Below, one piece after another: positions 1 through 8,006 of a stretch of DNA of 64,000 nt. The stretch is taken from positions 372,001 to 436,000 of the forward strand of contig DASVQF010000011.1 in the NCBI GenBank assembly GCA_036389315.1, given 5' to 3'. Made by a program: the position numbers and the translations under genes. Position 1 is the stretch's first letter. The number at the start of each line of letters is the position of its first letter. The stretch comes from DASQYE01 sp036389315 (GTDB lineage: Bacteria; Acidobacteriota; Blastocatellia; Pyrinomonadales; Pyrinomonadaceae). The notes under the pieces are model-generated. The model saw only the letters and a program-made list of their open reading frames with translations. It had not been told where the DNA came from and searched no databases.

Positions 1-824
1 CCCTGCAAGACTTCCGTCAGCGTCCCGTGCAGCGGCCACGAATAATCCAGGTCGAAGGCGCGCAGGAGCAGCTCCGGCTTGTCCGACTCGGCGAGCAGCA
101 AGATGTCAGGCTTGACCTTTTCCAGCTCATCGCGCGCCTGCTCCCAAAAATCGGTCGGCACTTCTGCCGCCACGTCGCAGCGAAAGCCGTCCAGGTCAAA
201 GTCCCGCAGCCAGAACTTCAGCATCTCTATCATGTAGCGACGCAGGGCAGCATTCTCATAATTCAGCTCGGCCACGTCAGACCAGTCGTGCGGGTAGGTG
301 ATCTTGCCCGAAGCATCGCGGACGTAGAATTCCGGATTCTTCATCATCACGCTGTCCCAGGAGGTGTGGTTGGCGACGATGTCTATGATGAGCTTCATGC
401 CGCGCCTGTGCGTCTCCGCGACGAGCCGCTTGAAATCGGCCGCCGTCCCGTAGTCAGGGTTGATCGCATAATAGTCGCGCACGGCATAGGGGCTTCCGAT
501 GGGCCCTTTCTTCTTCTCCTGCCCGATGGGGTGAATCGGCATCAGCCAGAGGATGTTGACGCCGAGGTCTTTGAGGCGGTCTAGCTGCGCCGTGATGCCG
601 TCGAAGTTCCCGGCCTCGGAAAAGGTGCGCGGGTAGATTTCGTAGATCACGCCGTCACGGGCCCACTGCGGCACGTCCGCGCGCGGCGACCCCTCGGGGC
701 GATCACGCGGCGCGCTCGGCTGGGCCAAAGCCGCCTGGTTTGAGGCGAAGAGCAAGGCTAGAAGGACGACAAGCGCGCTAGTGAGCCGCGCGGCGCGGCC
801 GGGCCTTTTCCTTTCTATACACAT
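1..824 (-). CDS. Secreted alpha-amylase family glycosyl hydrolase (GH13), C-terminus beyond window
   Basis: Only the first 274 codons are present; the gene runs off the left edge. It starts at an ATG at 822-824, three bases after the transporter stop at 828, so it is the last visible gene of the maltodextrin locus. Residues 1-35 form a Sec signal peptide (Arg/Lys-rich start, hydrophobic stretch, ALA cleavage site). The GH13 barrel follows. Conserved region I is DIVANH (148-153), region II is GFRCDVAAE with the nucleophile Asp217, and the acid/base Glu lies in LLAESDKPE (Glu246). Region IV is not in the window. GH13 enzymes hydrolyse or transfer alpha-1,4/1,6 glucans. The signal peptide and the neighbouring transporter suggest periplasmic or surface action on maltodextrins; exact specificity cannot be told. 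Confidence 0.9.
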   Translation of the reverse strand, partial: MCIERKRPGRAARLTSALVVLLALLFASNQAALAQPSAPRDRPEGSPRADVPQWARDGVIYEIYPRTFSEAGNFDGITAQLDRLKDLGVNILWLMPIHPIGQEKKKGPIGSPYAVRDYYAINPDYGTAADFKRLVAETHRRGMKLIIDIVANHTSWDSVMMKNPEFYVRDASGKITYPHDWSDVAELNYENAALRRYMIEMLKFWLRDFDLDGFRCDVAAEVPTDFWEQARDELEKVKPDILLLAESDKPELLLRAFDLDYSWPLHGTLTEVLQ

Positions 825-827
825 CGC

Positions 828-2282
828 TTACTCCTTATCCGCTGGCCCTGTGCTCGGCACAGGCTGCGCGGACATCTGAGTAGCCAGAACCTCATGCTCG
901 TCCGCACGCAGCACATCCTCCACCGGGATTCTCTGATCGGCCGTATCGCGCACAATCGAGACGAGCGCCGCAGCGACCAGCATAAACGCGCCGCCGGCCA
1001 TCACTACGTAGAGCGGGGCGCTCGGATTATCACGCCCCAGGAGGGCGCGAATCGTCGGGCCGAAAGTGAAGGACGCGATGATCTCGGGGATGACTATGAA
1101 GAAGTTGAAGACGCCCATGTAGAGGCCCATGCGGGCCGGAGGCAGCGCCCCCGCCAGTATCGCATAAGGCATCGAGAGGATTGACGCCCACGCGATGCCT
1201 ACGCCCACCATCGTCAGCAACAGGATGTTCTGGTCGCGGATAAAATAGGTCGAGAGCAGACCCGTAGCGCCGCAGACGAGCGAGACGGCATGCACTGTCT
1301 TGCGGCTCGTGGCGCGGGCCAGTTTCGGCAGCGCGAAGGCTACGGCGAAGCAGACCAGGGAGTAGATCATGAAGGCTATGCCTCCCCAGGCTTGCCCGTC
1401 CTTGAAGCGCGGGTCTGCCTCGTTGCTTGCGCCGAAGACGTGATAGGAAGTCATCAATCCGAAGAACATCCACATGCAGAAGAGGCCGAGCCAGGTGAAG
1501 AACTGCACGGCGGCCAGTTGCTTCATCGTCTGCGGCATCTCCCGGATGGCCGCAAAAATCTCTTTCGCACCGGCCCAGATGCCGCGATGCTCACGCCGCT
1601 TGCGCTCGAACTCTTCCATGTCTTCGGGCGGATACTCGCTGGTCGTCAGGACTGTCCAGAGCACGGCCAGGAGGAAGGCCACCGCGCCGAGCTTGAAAGA
1701 ATAGTTGACGCTCACCGGGATTGCGCGCGCGGCTTCCCCGGCCGCAGAGGCTCCACGCTCGTCAAAGCCGTAGCGACGGAAGAGGTACGGCAAGGCGTTG
1801 GCGAGCGATTGGCCGATGCCTATGAAGAAGCTTTGCATGACGAAGCCGGCCGTGCGCTGGTCTGTGTTGAGCTTGTCGGCGACGAAGGCGCGAAAGGGCT
1901 CCATGCTGACGTTGATGCTCGCGTCAAGAATCCAGAGCAGCCCGGCGGCCATCCAGAGCGTAGACGAGTCCGGCATGAAGAAGAGAGCTATGCTGGCGAG
2001 GATGGCCCCGACGAGAAAGTACGGACGGCGACGCCCCAAGCGATTCCATGTCCGATCACTCATCGAGCCGATGATAGGTTGAATCAGCAGTCCCGTTACG
2101 GGCCCGGCCAGCCACAGTATGGGAATGTCGTCCGGGTTCGCGCCGAGATAGGTATAGATGCCGCTCATGTTGGCGAGCTGCAAGCCCCAGCCGAACTGTA
2201 TGCCGAGAAATCCGAAACTCATGTTCCAGATTTGCCAGAAACTCAGGCGAGGCTTCTCATGCAACCCGGATTTGTTCTTCAT
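828..2282 (-). CDS. MFS sugar transporter, SLC45/sucrose-symporter (GPH-like) type
   Basis: A 484-aa polytopic membrane protein with about twelve hydrophobic segments. After the second segment it carries SDRTWNRLGRRRPY, the loop 2-3 motif (RxGRRRP) typical of SUT/SLC45-type disaccharide:proton symporters, and the N-terminal FGWGLQ stretch of the same group. Likely role: proton-coupled uptake of maltose, sucrose or maltodextrin across the inner membrane. It lies between two GH13 genes on the same strand. The ATG is preceded by an AGGAG at good spacing. An inverted repeat (2304-2385) separates it from the upstream amylase. Substrate is inferred from context. Confidence 0.85.
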   Translation of the reverse strand: MKNKSGLHEKPRLSFWQIWNMSFGFLGIQFGWGLQLANMSGIYTYLGANPDDIPILWLAGPVTGLLIQPIIGSMSDRTWNRLGRRRPYFLVGAILASIALFFMPDSSTLWMAAGLLWILDASINVSMEPFRAFVADKLNTDQRTAGFVMQSFFIGIGQSLANALPYLFRRYGFDERGASAAGEAARAIPVSVNYSFKLGAVAFLLAVLWTVLTTSEYPPEDMEEFERKRREHRGIWAGAKEIFAAIREMPQTMKQLAAVQFFTWLGLFCMWMFFGLMTSYHVFGASNEADPRFKDGQAWGGIAFMIYSLVCFAVAFALPKLARATSRKTVHAVSLVCGATGLLSTYFIRDQNILLLTMVGVGIAWASILSMPYAILAGALPPARMGLYMGVFNFFIVIPEIIASFTFGPTIRALLGRDNPSAPLYVVMAGGAFMLVAAALVSIVRDTADQRIPVEDVLRADEHEVLATQMSAQPVPSTGPADKE

Positions 2283-2303
2283 CTCTGAGACTCCTCTCTT
2301 TAG

Positions 2304-2385
2304 AAGGGATAAGGGATGAGGGATGAGGGATGAATGAAAAGCTTCTGTCTTATTTCATCCCTCTGCCCTCCGCCCTCATCCCTTT
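2304..2385. repeat. Family B heptamer inverted repeat (copy B1)
   Basis: The left arm (2304-2334) is built from GGGATAA and GGGATGA units; the right arm (2354-2385) is an imperfect reverse complement with GGGCGGA/GGGCAGA variants. They would fold into a long hairpin between the GH13 gene and the MFS gene. The TGA stop of the upstream GH13 gene (2376-2378) and its last two codons lie inside the right arm. The left arm abuts the leader of the MFS gene. Confidence 0.85.
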
Positions 2386-4334
2386 ATTGCGTAGATGCTC
2401 GCAGAGCGCGGCGGCATCTGCACCTTGAACGCGCCGTTCCTGATAATCACGTCGCCGCGTGTGCCGAGGCGATCAACGAAGACTGCGCCTTCGCGCGCGT
2501 TCGGCGGCAGTCCTTTGAACTCGACGGCCGCTTCTTGCTGCCCGTTGTTGATGAGGACAAAGACCGTGGCCCCAGGGGTCGTGCGCGCGTAGGCGTACTG
2601 CTGCTCAGAGACGTAGAAGGTCTGTAGCGCGCCGCGCCTCAAGGGCTCAAGCTCCGCGCGCAGTCGCGCTACCTTGCGGATGTGGTCGAAAAGCTCCTGC
2701 TCCTCGGCCGTGCGGCCCGCCCTGGTAAAGGCGTTGCGCTCATCGCCCGGAAAGCCGCCCGGAAAATCCTTGCGCGTCGTCGGCTCGTCGCCCCCCGTCA
2801 TCGCTATCTCGTCGCCGTAGTAAAGCTGCGGCACGCCGCGCGTCGTCAGGAGAAACGTGTGGGCCAACTTTGAGCCCGCGATGGTAGCGCCCGGCTCGCT
2901 CATAAACCGGCCGTCGTCGTGGCCGCCGACGAGCGTGACCAGTATCTCCGGATTCGTGTAGAGCCAATCCTTCGCCAGCATCTTGGGCACTTCGTCCACG
3001 TTCTTGCCCTCGGCGAAGGCTCGGCGCAGAGCATAGAAGAGCGGGAAGTCCAGGAGCGAGTCGAGCCCGGAGTCCACGCCGTCGAACCGCACGCGCCCGC
3101 CCTGGAAGAAGGAGGTGTGAACGGGGTCTCCGTCTTTGACTTCGCCGACGACGCGAAAGCTCGGATACTCGCGCTTGATCGCAGCAGTCCAATCGCGCCA
3201 GAAACTATTGGGCACGTACTGCCAGGTATCTTCGCGTATCCCGTCGAGCCCCGTCGTGCCTATCCACCAGAGCGTGTTCTGTATCAGGTAGCGCGCGGTC
3301 TCTTCGTCCATCTGGTTCAAGTCCGGCAGGAAATCTAGAAACCAGCCCTCCATCGTCTCGCGCTTGATAAGGCTCTCGGGTCGCGGGTCGTGCAGCACCC
3401 AGGTCTGGAAGACGTTCTTCAGGTGAGAGGCGCGCGTGCCGTTGAACCAGGTCGGCGTAGGCTGATCGTCAACCCACGGGTGATATGGGCCAGTGTGGTT
3501 GACGACGCTGTCTTGAATCACCTTGATGCCGTGACGGTGCGCTTCCTCCACCAGCTCGCGCAGCTTCGGGAGCGTCCCGAAATGCTCTTCAACGGCGTAG
3601 AAGTCCTGCGGGTTATAGCCGTGGAAGCCCGTCGAGGGCTCCCCTTCCTTCTTCTCAATCTCGTTCGGGCGATCATAGTTGTCGTACCAGGGCGTCAGCC
3701 AGATGGCCGTCACGCCGAGGTCTTTCAAATAGGGCAGACGATTGATGACGCCTTGCAAATCGCCGCCGTGATAATAGAACTTACGGTTGCGGTCGTAGAT
3801 GCCGCGCGACTGCACCGGGTCGTTATTGCTCCGGTCGCCGTCGCTGAAGCGGTCAATCATAATCAGGTACATCACATCATCGGGCGAGAAGCCCTGGAAA
3901 CGCCCGGCGCGCGAGAGCGGCGCTGCGATCTCGAAGGGCGCTTCGCTTGTGCCGGCGGGCGTCGTGATTCTGAGCGTGCGCGGGCCTGGACGAGCCTGCG
4001 CGTCAATCGCGACATCTACGAAGAGGTACGTGCCCTGTGCGTTCACGCGCACGAGCCCAGCCTGCAACCCCTGGCCCACAGCGGCGACACTCGCGCCCGA
4101 CAGGTTGCGCCCCCGCACCAGCACCCGCACAGGATTAATGGAATGGCCCACCCACCAGTTCGGCGGCTCGACCTTAGAGACCGCCGGAGCAGTCTGCGCC
4201 CTGACAGGGCAGGTCTGGGCGCAGAGCAGAAATAGAGCGATCAGTCCGACGAGTCGCACAAGCGATGAAAAACAGTCGCGCATGGTCTTTTCCGTCAAGC
4301 TCATCCTTTCATCGCGCCCGGGCGTTGCCTGCAT
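2376..4334 (-). CDS. Secreted GH13 cyclomaltodextrinase/neopullulanase-like enzyme
   Basis: 652 aa as drawn. An N-terminal Ig-like cyclomaltodextrinase_N-type domain (about 50-140, KVEPPNWWVGHSINPV) precedes the GH13 barrel. Region I is DSVVNH (275-280), region II is GIREDT with nucleophile Asp369, the acid/base is Glu398 (VVGEV), and region IV is GGHDD (His472, Asp473), where the usual Asn before His-Asp is Gly. A start at 4283 (MRDCFSS) gives the cleanest signal peptide (LIALFLLCAQTCPVRA); ATGs at 4334 and 4304 are alternatives. It follows malQ by 32 bases and is a paralogue of the enzyme at 6015-8006. Expected to open cyclic or branched alpha-glucans in the periplasm. Confidence 0.9.
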   Translation of the reverse strand: MQATPGRDERMSLTEKTMRDCFSSLVRLVGLIALFLLCAQTCPVRAQTAPAVSKVEPPNWWVGHSINPVRVLVRGRNLSGASVAAVGQGLQAGLVRVNAQGTYLFVDVAIDAQARPGPRTLRITTPAGTSEAPFEIAAPLSRAGRFQGFSPDDVMYLIMIDRFSDGDRSNNDPVQSRGIYDRNRKFYYHGGDLQGVINRLPYLKDLGVTAIWLTPWYDNYDRPNEIEKKEGEPSTGFHGYNPQDFYAVEEHFGTLPKLRELVEEAHRHGIKVIQDSVVNHTGPYHPWVDDQPTPTWFNGTRASHLKNVFQTWVLHDPRPESLIKRETMEGWFLDFLPDLNQMDEETARYLIQNTLWWIGTTGLDGIREDTWQYVPNSFWRDWTAAIKREYPSFRVVGEVKDGDPVHTSFFQGGRVRFDGVDSGLDSLLDFPLFYALRRAFAEGKNVDEVPKMLAKDWLYTNPEILVTLVGGHDDGRFMSEPGATIAGSKLAHTFLLTTRGVPQLYYGDEIAMTGGDEPTTRKDFPGGFPGDERNAFTRAGRTAEEQELFDHIRKVARLRAELEPLRRGALQTFYVSEQQYAYARTTPGATVFVLINNGQQEAAVEFKGLPPNAREGAVFVDRLGTRGDVIIRNGAFKVQMPPRSASIYAIKG

Positions 4335-4366
4335 GGCTTTTGATGTCCCTCACCGAAAGGCGCTCT

Positions 4367-5911
4367 TCACGAAGAGCCCGCGTTCAGGTTCCTGGCGTAG
4401 AGCCAGGTCAGGTCTTTGAGTCGCTGGCCGAGGTCGTCCGTGAGCGCGCCCCGCGTGTAGCGCCAGGCCCAGTTGCCGACGGTCGAGTTGGGCAGGTTCA
4501 TGCGCGCGCTATTGCCTAAGCCCAGTAAGTCCTGTAGGGGAACGACGGCCATGTCGGCGACCGAGGCGAGGACTGCGCGGATGAAGTCCCAGTGAATCGC
4601 GCGCCCGTCCGAGCGTAGATATTTCAGACAGAACTCCCGTTCGCGCTCGACCTGCGCAGCGTCACGCGTAGAGCCAGCGCCCGCCTCGCTCTCGAACCAG
4701 CCGACGGCCGTATCGTTGTCGTGCGTGCCCGTGTAGACCACTACATGCTGATGATAGTTGTGCGGCAGGTCGTGATCCGTGGGGTCGCCGCCGAAAGCGA
4801 ATTGCAGAATACGCATGCCGGGGAATCCGAAATCGTCCCTGAGCGCCTCGACATCAGGAGTGATGACGCCGAGGTCTTCGGCGATGATCGGAAGTTGGCC
4901 CAGGGCTTCACGTATCGCCGTGAACAACTCGCGCCCCGGTGCTTCGACCCAGCGCCCGCGCTCGGCAGTCTTGTCGCCGCCCGGTATCTCCCAGCAGGCG
5001 GCGAAGCCCCGGAAGTGATCTATGCGCAGGATGTCCACGGTCTGAAGCGTGGAGGCGACGCGCGCTATCCACCAGCGAAAGCCGTCGGCGCGCATGCGCT
5101 CCCAGTTGTAGAGGGGATTGCCCCACAGTTGGCCCGTCGCGCTGAAGTAATCCGGAGGCACACCGGCCACGACCGTCGGCACACCGCGCTCGTCCAGCTT
5201 GAACTGCTCGGGGTTCGTCCACACGTCCGAGGAGTCCTGCGCGACGAAGATCGGAATGTCGCCGATCAACTTGATCGAGCGCTCGTTGCAATACGATTTG
5301 AGCGCGAACCATTGTTTGAAGAAGAGGAACTGGTAGAACTTCTGCGCCTCTATGGAGTCGCGCAGCTCTTCGCGTGCGCGCGCGAGCGCCTGCTGTTCGC
5401 GCCTGACAAACGCTTGCTCCCATTCATTCCAGGCCACGCCGCCGTGCACATCCTTGAGCGCACGAAAGAGCGCGTAATCGTCCAGCCATTCAGCGTAATG
5501 CTGGCAGAAGCCCTGGAAAGAGCCGCGCAATCCTGCGTCTCCGGTCTGCCGAAAGCGGGCGAAAGCTTTTTCCAAAAGACGCTGCTTGAGGGCGTGGGCC
5601 CGCTGAAAGTCAACGCGCTCCTCGCCGTCCGATTCAGGTACTTCTGCTAAGTCCGTCTCAGAGAGCAGGCCGTCACGCAGGAGAAGCTCCGGGCTAATCA
5701 TGAGCGTGTTGCCCGCGAAGGCCGAGAAGCAGGCATAGGGCGAGTCGCCGTAGCCCGTGGGCCCAAGCGGCAAGACCTGCCAGAGCGTCTGCTGCGACGC
5801 GACGAGAAAATCTGCGAAGCGATAGGCTTCGGGCCCGAGGTCTCCGATGCCGAATTTTCCCGGCAATGATGTTGGATGTAGAAGAATACCGCTTGAACGC
5901 GAGAAGCGCAC
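4367..5911 (-). CDS. malQ: 4-alpha-glucanotransferase (amylomaltase, GH77)
   Basis: 514 aa, the normal length for MalQ. It disproportionates maltodextrins by moving glucan segments between chains and releases glucose in the cytoplasm. The N-terminus SSGILLHPTSLPG is the family hallmark. The barrel motifs are ILRIDHFRGF (nucleophile Asp), IIAEDLGVITPDV (acid/base Glu) and YTGTHDNDT. No signal peptide, unlike the flanking GH13 enzymes. The start codon is GTG at 5909-5911, behind AGAGG at 6-base spacing. It sits between two secreted GH13 genes in the maltodextrin locus. Confidence 0.96.
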   Translation of the reverse strand: MRFSRSSGILLHPTSLPGKFGIGDLGPEAYRFADFLVASQQTLWQVLPLGPTGYGDSPYACFSAFAGNTLMISPELLLRDGLLSETDLAEVPESDGEERVDFQRAHALKQRLLEKAFARFRQTGDAGLRGSFQGFCQHYAEWLDDYALFRALKDVHGGVAWNEWEQAFVRREQQALARAREELRDSIEAQKFYQFLFFKQWFALKSYCNERSIKLIGDIPIFVAQDSSDVWTNPEQFKLDERGVPTVVAGVPPDYFSATGQLWGNPLYNWERMRADGFRWWIARVASTLQTVDILRIDHFRGFAACWEIPGGDKTAERGRWVEAPGRELFTAIREALGQLPIIAEDLGVITPDVEALRDDFGFPGMRILQFAFGGDPTDHDLPHNYHQHVVVYTGTHDNDTAVGWFESEAGAGSTRDAAQVEREREFCLKYLRSDGRAIHWDFIRAVLASVADMAVVPLQDLLGLGNSARMNLPNSTVGNWAWRYTRGALTDDLGQRLKDLTWLYARNLNAGSS

Positions 5912-5984
5912 TGTTAACCTCTCCGATCCGATGCCTTGATCTTGCTCAGACTCAAACGTTTTTTAAGGGGGTGATCGCCGGAGC

Positions 5985-5990
5985 AGTATA
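5985..5990 (-). promoter_or_regulatory. Candidate -10 element upstream of malQ
   Basis: Minus-strand TATACT, preceded by TTGCGT, lies about 75 bases upstream of the malQ GTG. No good -35 is seen at 16-18 bases. A small palindrome AAACGTTT lies between it and the gene and could be an operator. Weak evidence. Confidence 0.3.
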
Positions 5991-6014
5991 ACGCAAACCG
6001 TCTCTATCTTCGAT

Positions 6015-8006
6015 TCATTTAGCCTTCGCCCCGGGCGAAACCTGACCAAGCGAAACCTGATATGCCACGGCCCCGTTGGCGGGCACAGTCAAGTCCAGGC
6101 TTTCACCTTCGACTATGGCGCGCGCGCCCTGCCCTATGAGCGGCACAACCCGCGTGCCGTCGCCCAGGCCGAGCGCGGCCGCAGGCAGTCGCAGCCGTTG
6201 AGGTGTTGCCGCCCGGTTGAGCGCGATGATGATCGTCTCCACGTCGTCGCGCCGCGCAAAGACGTACGCCTCGTCCGTGTAGAGAAGGTCTAGCTGCCGC
6301 CCGGTCTTGAGCGCCGTGTGCTCGCGGCGCAGCCGTAGCCAGTCGCGCGTCCATTCGTACATGCGCTGCTCGGCTGGCGTGCGGCCGCGCGCTTCAAAAG
6401 CATTACGCTCGTCGCCGGGAAAGCCTCCGGGGAAATCCCTGCGATTATCCGGATCATCGCCGCCCGCCATCGCTATCTCGTCGCCGTAGTAAAGCTGCGG
6501 CACGCCGCGCACGCTCAAGGTAAAGGCCAGGTGGAGGCGTGCGCCTTCCGCAGTCGCGCCTTCGAGCGAGATGAAGCGGCGCGTGTCGTGATTGCCCAGG
6601 AGCGTCGTCACCCTGGACGGCTCCGGATAGAGCGCGTCGTACTTCAACTGGTCGCGCAAATGTCGCACGGCCCGCTTGTGCGTGAAGACATCGCAGGAGG
6701 CTTGCCAGAGCGCGAAATCAAAGACCGAGTCAAGCTCTGTGTTGATGCCGTCCCAGCCCGTATGAGCGCCGATGAAAAAGGAGGTCTGCGCAGCATCGCG
6801 CTCGAACACCTCGCCGACCATCCACAGGCGCGGGTACTCGCCGTGGAGCGCGCGCGACAGCTCGCGGATAAAGGAGCGCGGCATGTATTGGATTGTGTCC
6901 TGGCGTATGCCGTCTATCCCTGTCATGCCGACCCACCAGAGCGCGTTCTGAATCAAGTAGCGCGCCACCTCCGGCTCCTCCTGATTCATGTCCGGCAGCT
7001 CGTCCGAGAACCAGCCGTCTAAGGTGTTGCGTCGCTCCAGAGGGTTGGCGTAAGGGGAGAGCAGCGCGCTGTTGTTGAACTTATTCAGCTCGTGACGCTC
7101 GCGCGTCCCGTGGAACCAGTTGTCCAGCGGCGCTTCGCTCGCCCACGCGTGACGAGAGCCGACGTGATTGGCCACCTGGTCTTGAATCACCTTGAGGCCG
7201 AGCGCGTGGGCCCGCTCGACCAGCTCGCGCAAGTCGGCCATACTTCCGAAGCGGTCTTCGACACTGTAATAGTCGTCCGCGTGATAGCCGTGATAGTAGG
7301 TGTTCGGACACCAGGCTTTCTCACACTCGTTGAGGCCGTTCCAGTTGTCGTACCAGGGCGTCAGCCACAGCGTCGTGACGCCCAGCTCCTTCAGGTACGG
7401 GAGGCGGTTGATGATGCCGCGAAAGTCTCCGCCGTGCCAGGCGCGCGGGTTGGCTCGGTCTGTGGCGCGTACTGAAGCGTCCGCGGGCCTGTCATTGGAC
7501 GGGTCTCCGTTGCTGAAGCGGTCGGGCATAATCAGGTAGATAGAATCGGCGTTCGTGATGCCCTGGAAATTGGCCGAAAGGTTGAGCCGCGCTTCGATGC
7601 GAAACGGAATGGTCGTGCGCCCCGACGAAGTCTCCAAAGTGAGCGGGTAATCGCCCGGGCGCGCACCCTCGGCAATCGTCACGTTGACGAACAGGTACGT
7701 GCCCGCAGCGTTGACGCGCGTCTCGCTCGTAGTCGTTTCGGGGCGCGTCGCAAACACGCGCGCACCCGCGAGGTTCGTCCCGCGCACGAGCAGCCGCACG
7801 GGATTGATAGTATGTGCGGCCCACCAGCCGGGCGGCTCTACTTTCAGGACGACGGGCGTGGCAGCAGTAGAAGCGGCGACGAGAGCTGCGCTCGCGTAAC
7901 TATTGGCAGCAGTATTGGCAGTGCCGCAAACGAGCACGCACAGCATCGTCGCCAGGCTCAGGAGCCGCAGACCGCCAGACGGTTTAGTATTCAGCTTGTT
8001 CTTCAA
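6015..8006 (-). CDS. Secreted GH13 cyclomaltodextrinase/neopullulanase-like enzyme
   Basis: 663 aa. The start is TTG (8004-8006), overlapping the TPR gene stop in a TTGA arrangement that suggests translational coupling. The N-terminus has a hydrophobic stretch and Ala-rich region consistent with export. An N-terminal domain (about 53-140, KVEPPGWWAAHTINPV) is clearly homologous to that of the 2376-4334 enzyme, so the two are duplicates. GH13 motifs are complete: DQVANH (276-281), GIRQDT with Asp370, Glu399 (MVGEV) and the canonical GNHD (471-474). Expected to hydrolyse cyclodextrins, pullulan or maltodextrins. It is the last gene of a TPR-TPR-GH13 run. Confidence 0.92.
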   Translation of the reverse strand: MKNKLNTKPSGGLRLLSLATMLCVLVCGTANTAANSYASAALVAASTAATPVVLKVEPPGWWAAHTINPVRLLVRGTNLAGARVFATRPETTTSETRVNAAGTYLFVNVTIAEGARPGDYPLTLETSSGRTTIPFRIEARLNLSANFQGITNADSIYLIMPDRFSNGDPSNDRPADASVRATDRANPRAWHGGDFRGIINRLPYLKELGVTTLWLTPWYDNWNGLNECEKAWCPNTYYHGYHADDYYSVEDRFGSMADLRELVERAHALGLKVIQDQVANHVGSRHAWASEAPLDNWFHGTRERHELNKFNNSALLSPYANPLERRNTLDGWFSDELPDMNQEEPEVARYLIQNALWWVGMTGIDGIRQDTIQYMPRSFIRELSRALHGEYPRLWMVGEVFERDAAQTSFFIGAHTGWDGINTELDSVFDFALWQASCDVFTHKRAVRHLRDQLKYDALYPEPSRVTTLLGNHDTRRFISLEGATAEGARLHLAFTLSVRGVPQLYYGDEIAMAGGDDPDNRRDFPGGFPGDERNAFEARGRTPAEQRMYEWTRDWLRLRREHTALKTGRQLDLLYTDEAYVFARRDDVETIIIALNRAATPQRLRLPAAALGLGDGTRVVPLIGQGARAIVEGESLDLTVPANGAVAYQVSLGQVSPGAKAK

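Noticed and set aside
2304..2385. Possible CRISPR-like direct repeats in the GGGATGA arrays
   Set aside because: Units are only 7 bases, without unique spacers, and are arranged as inverted arms.
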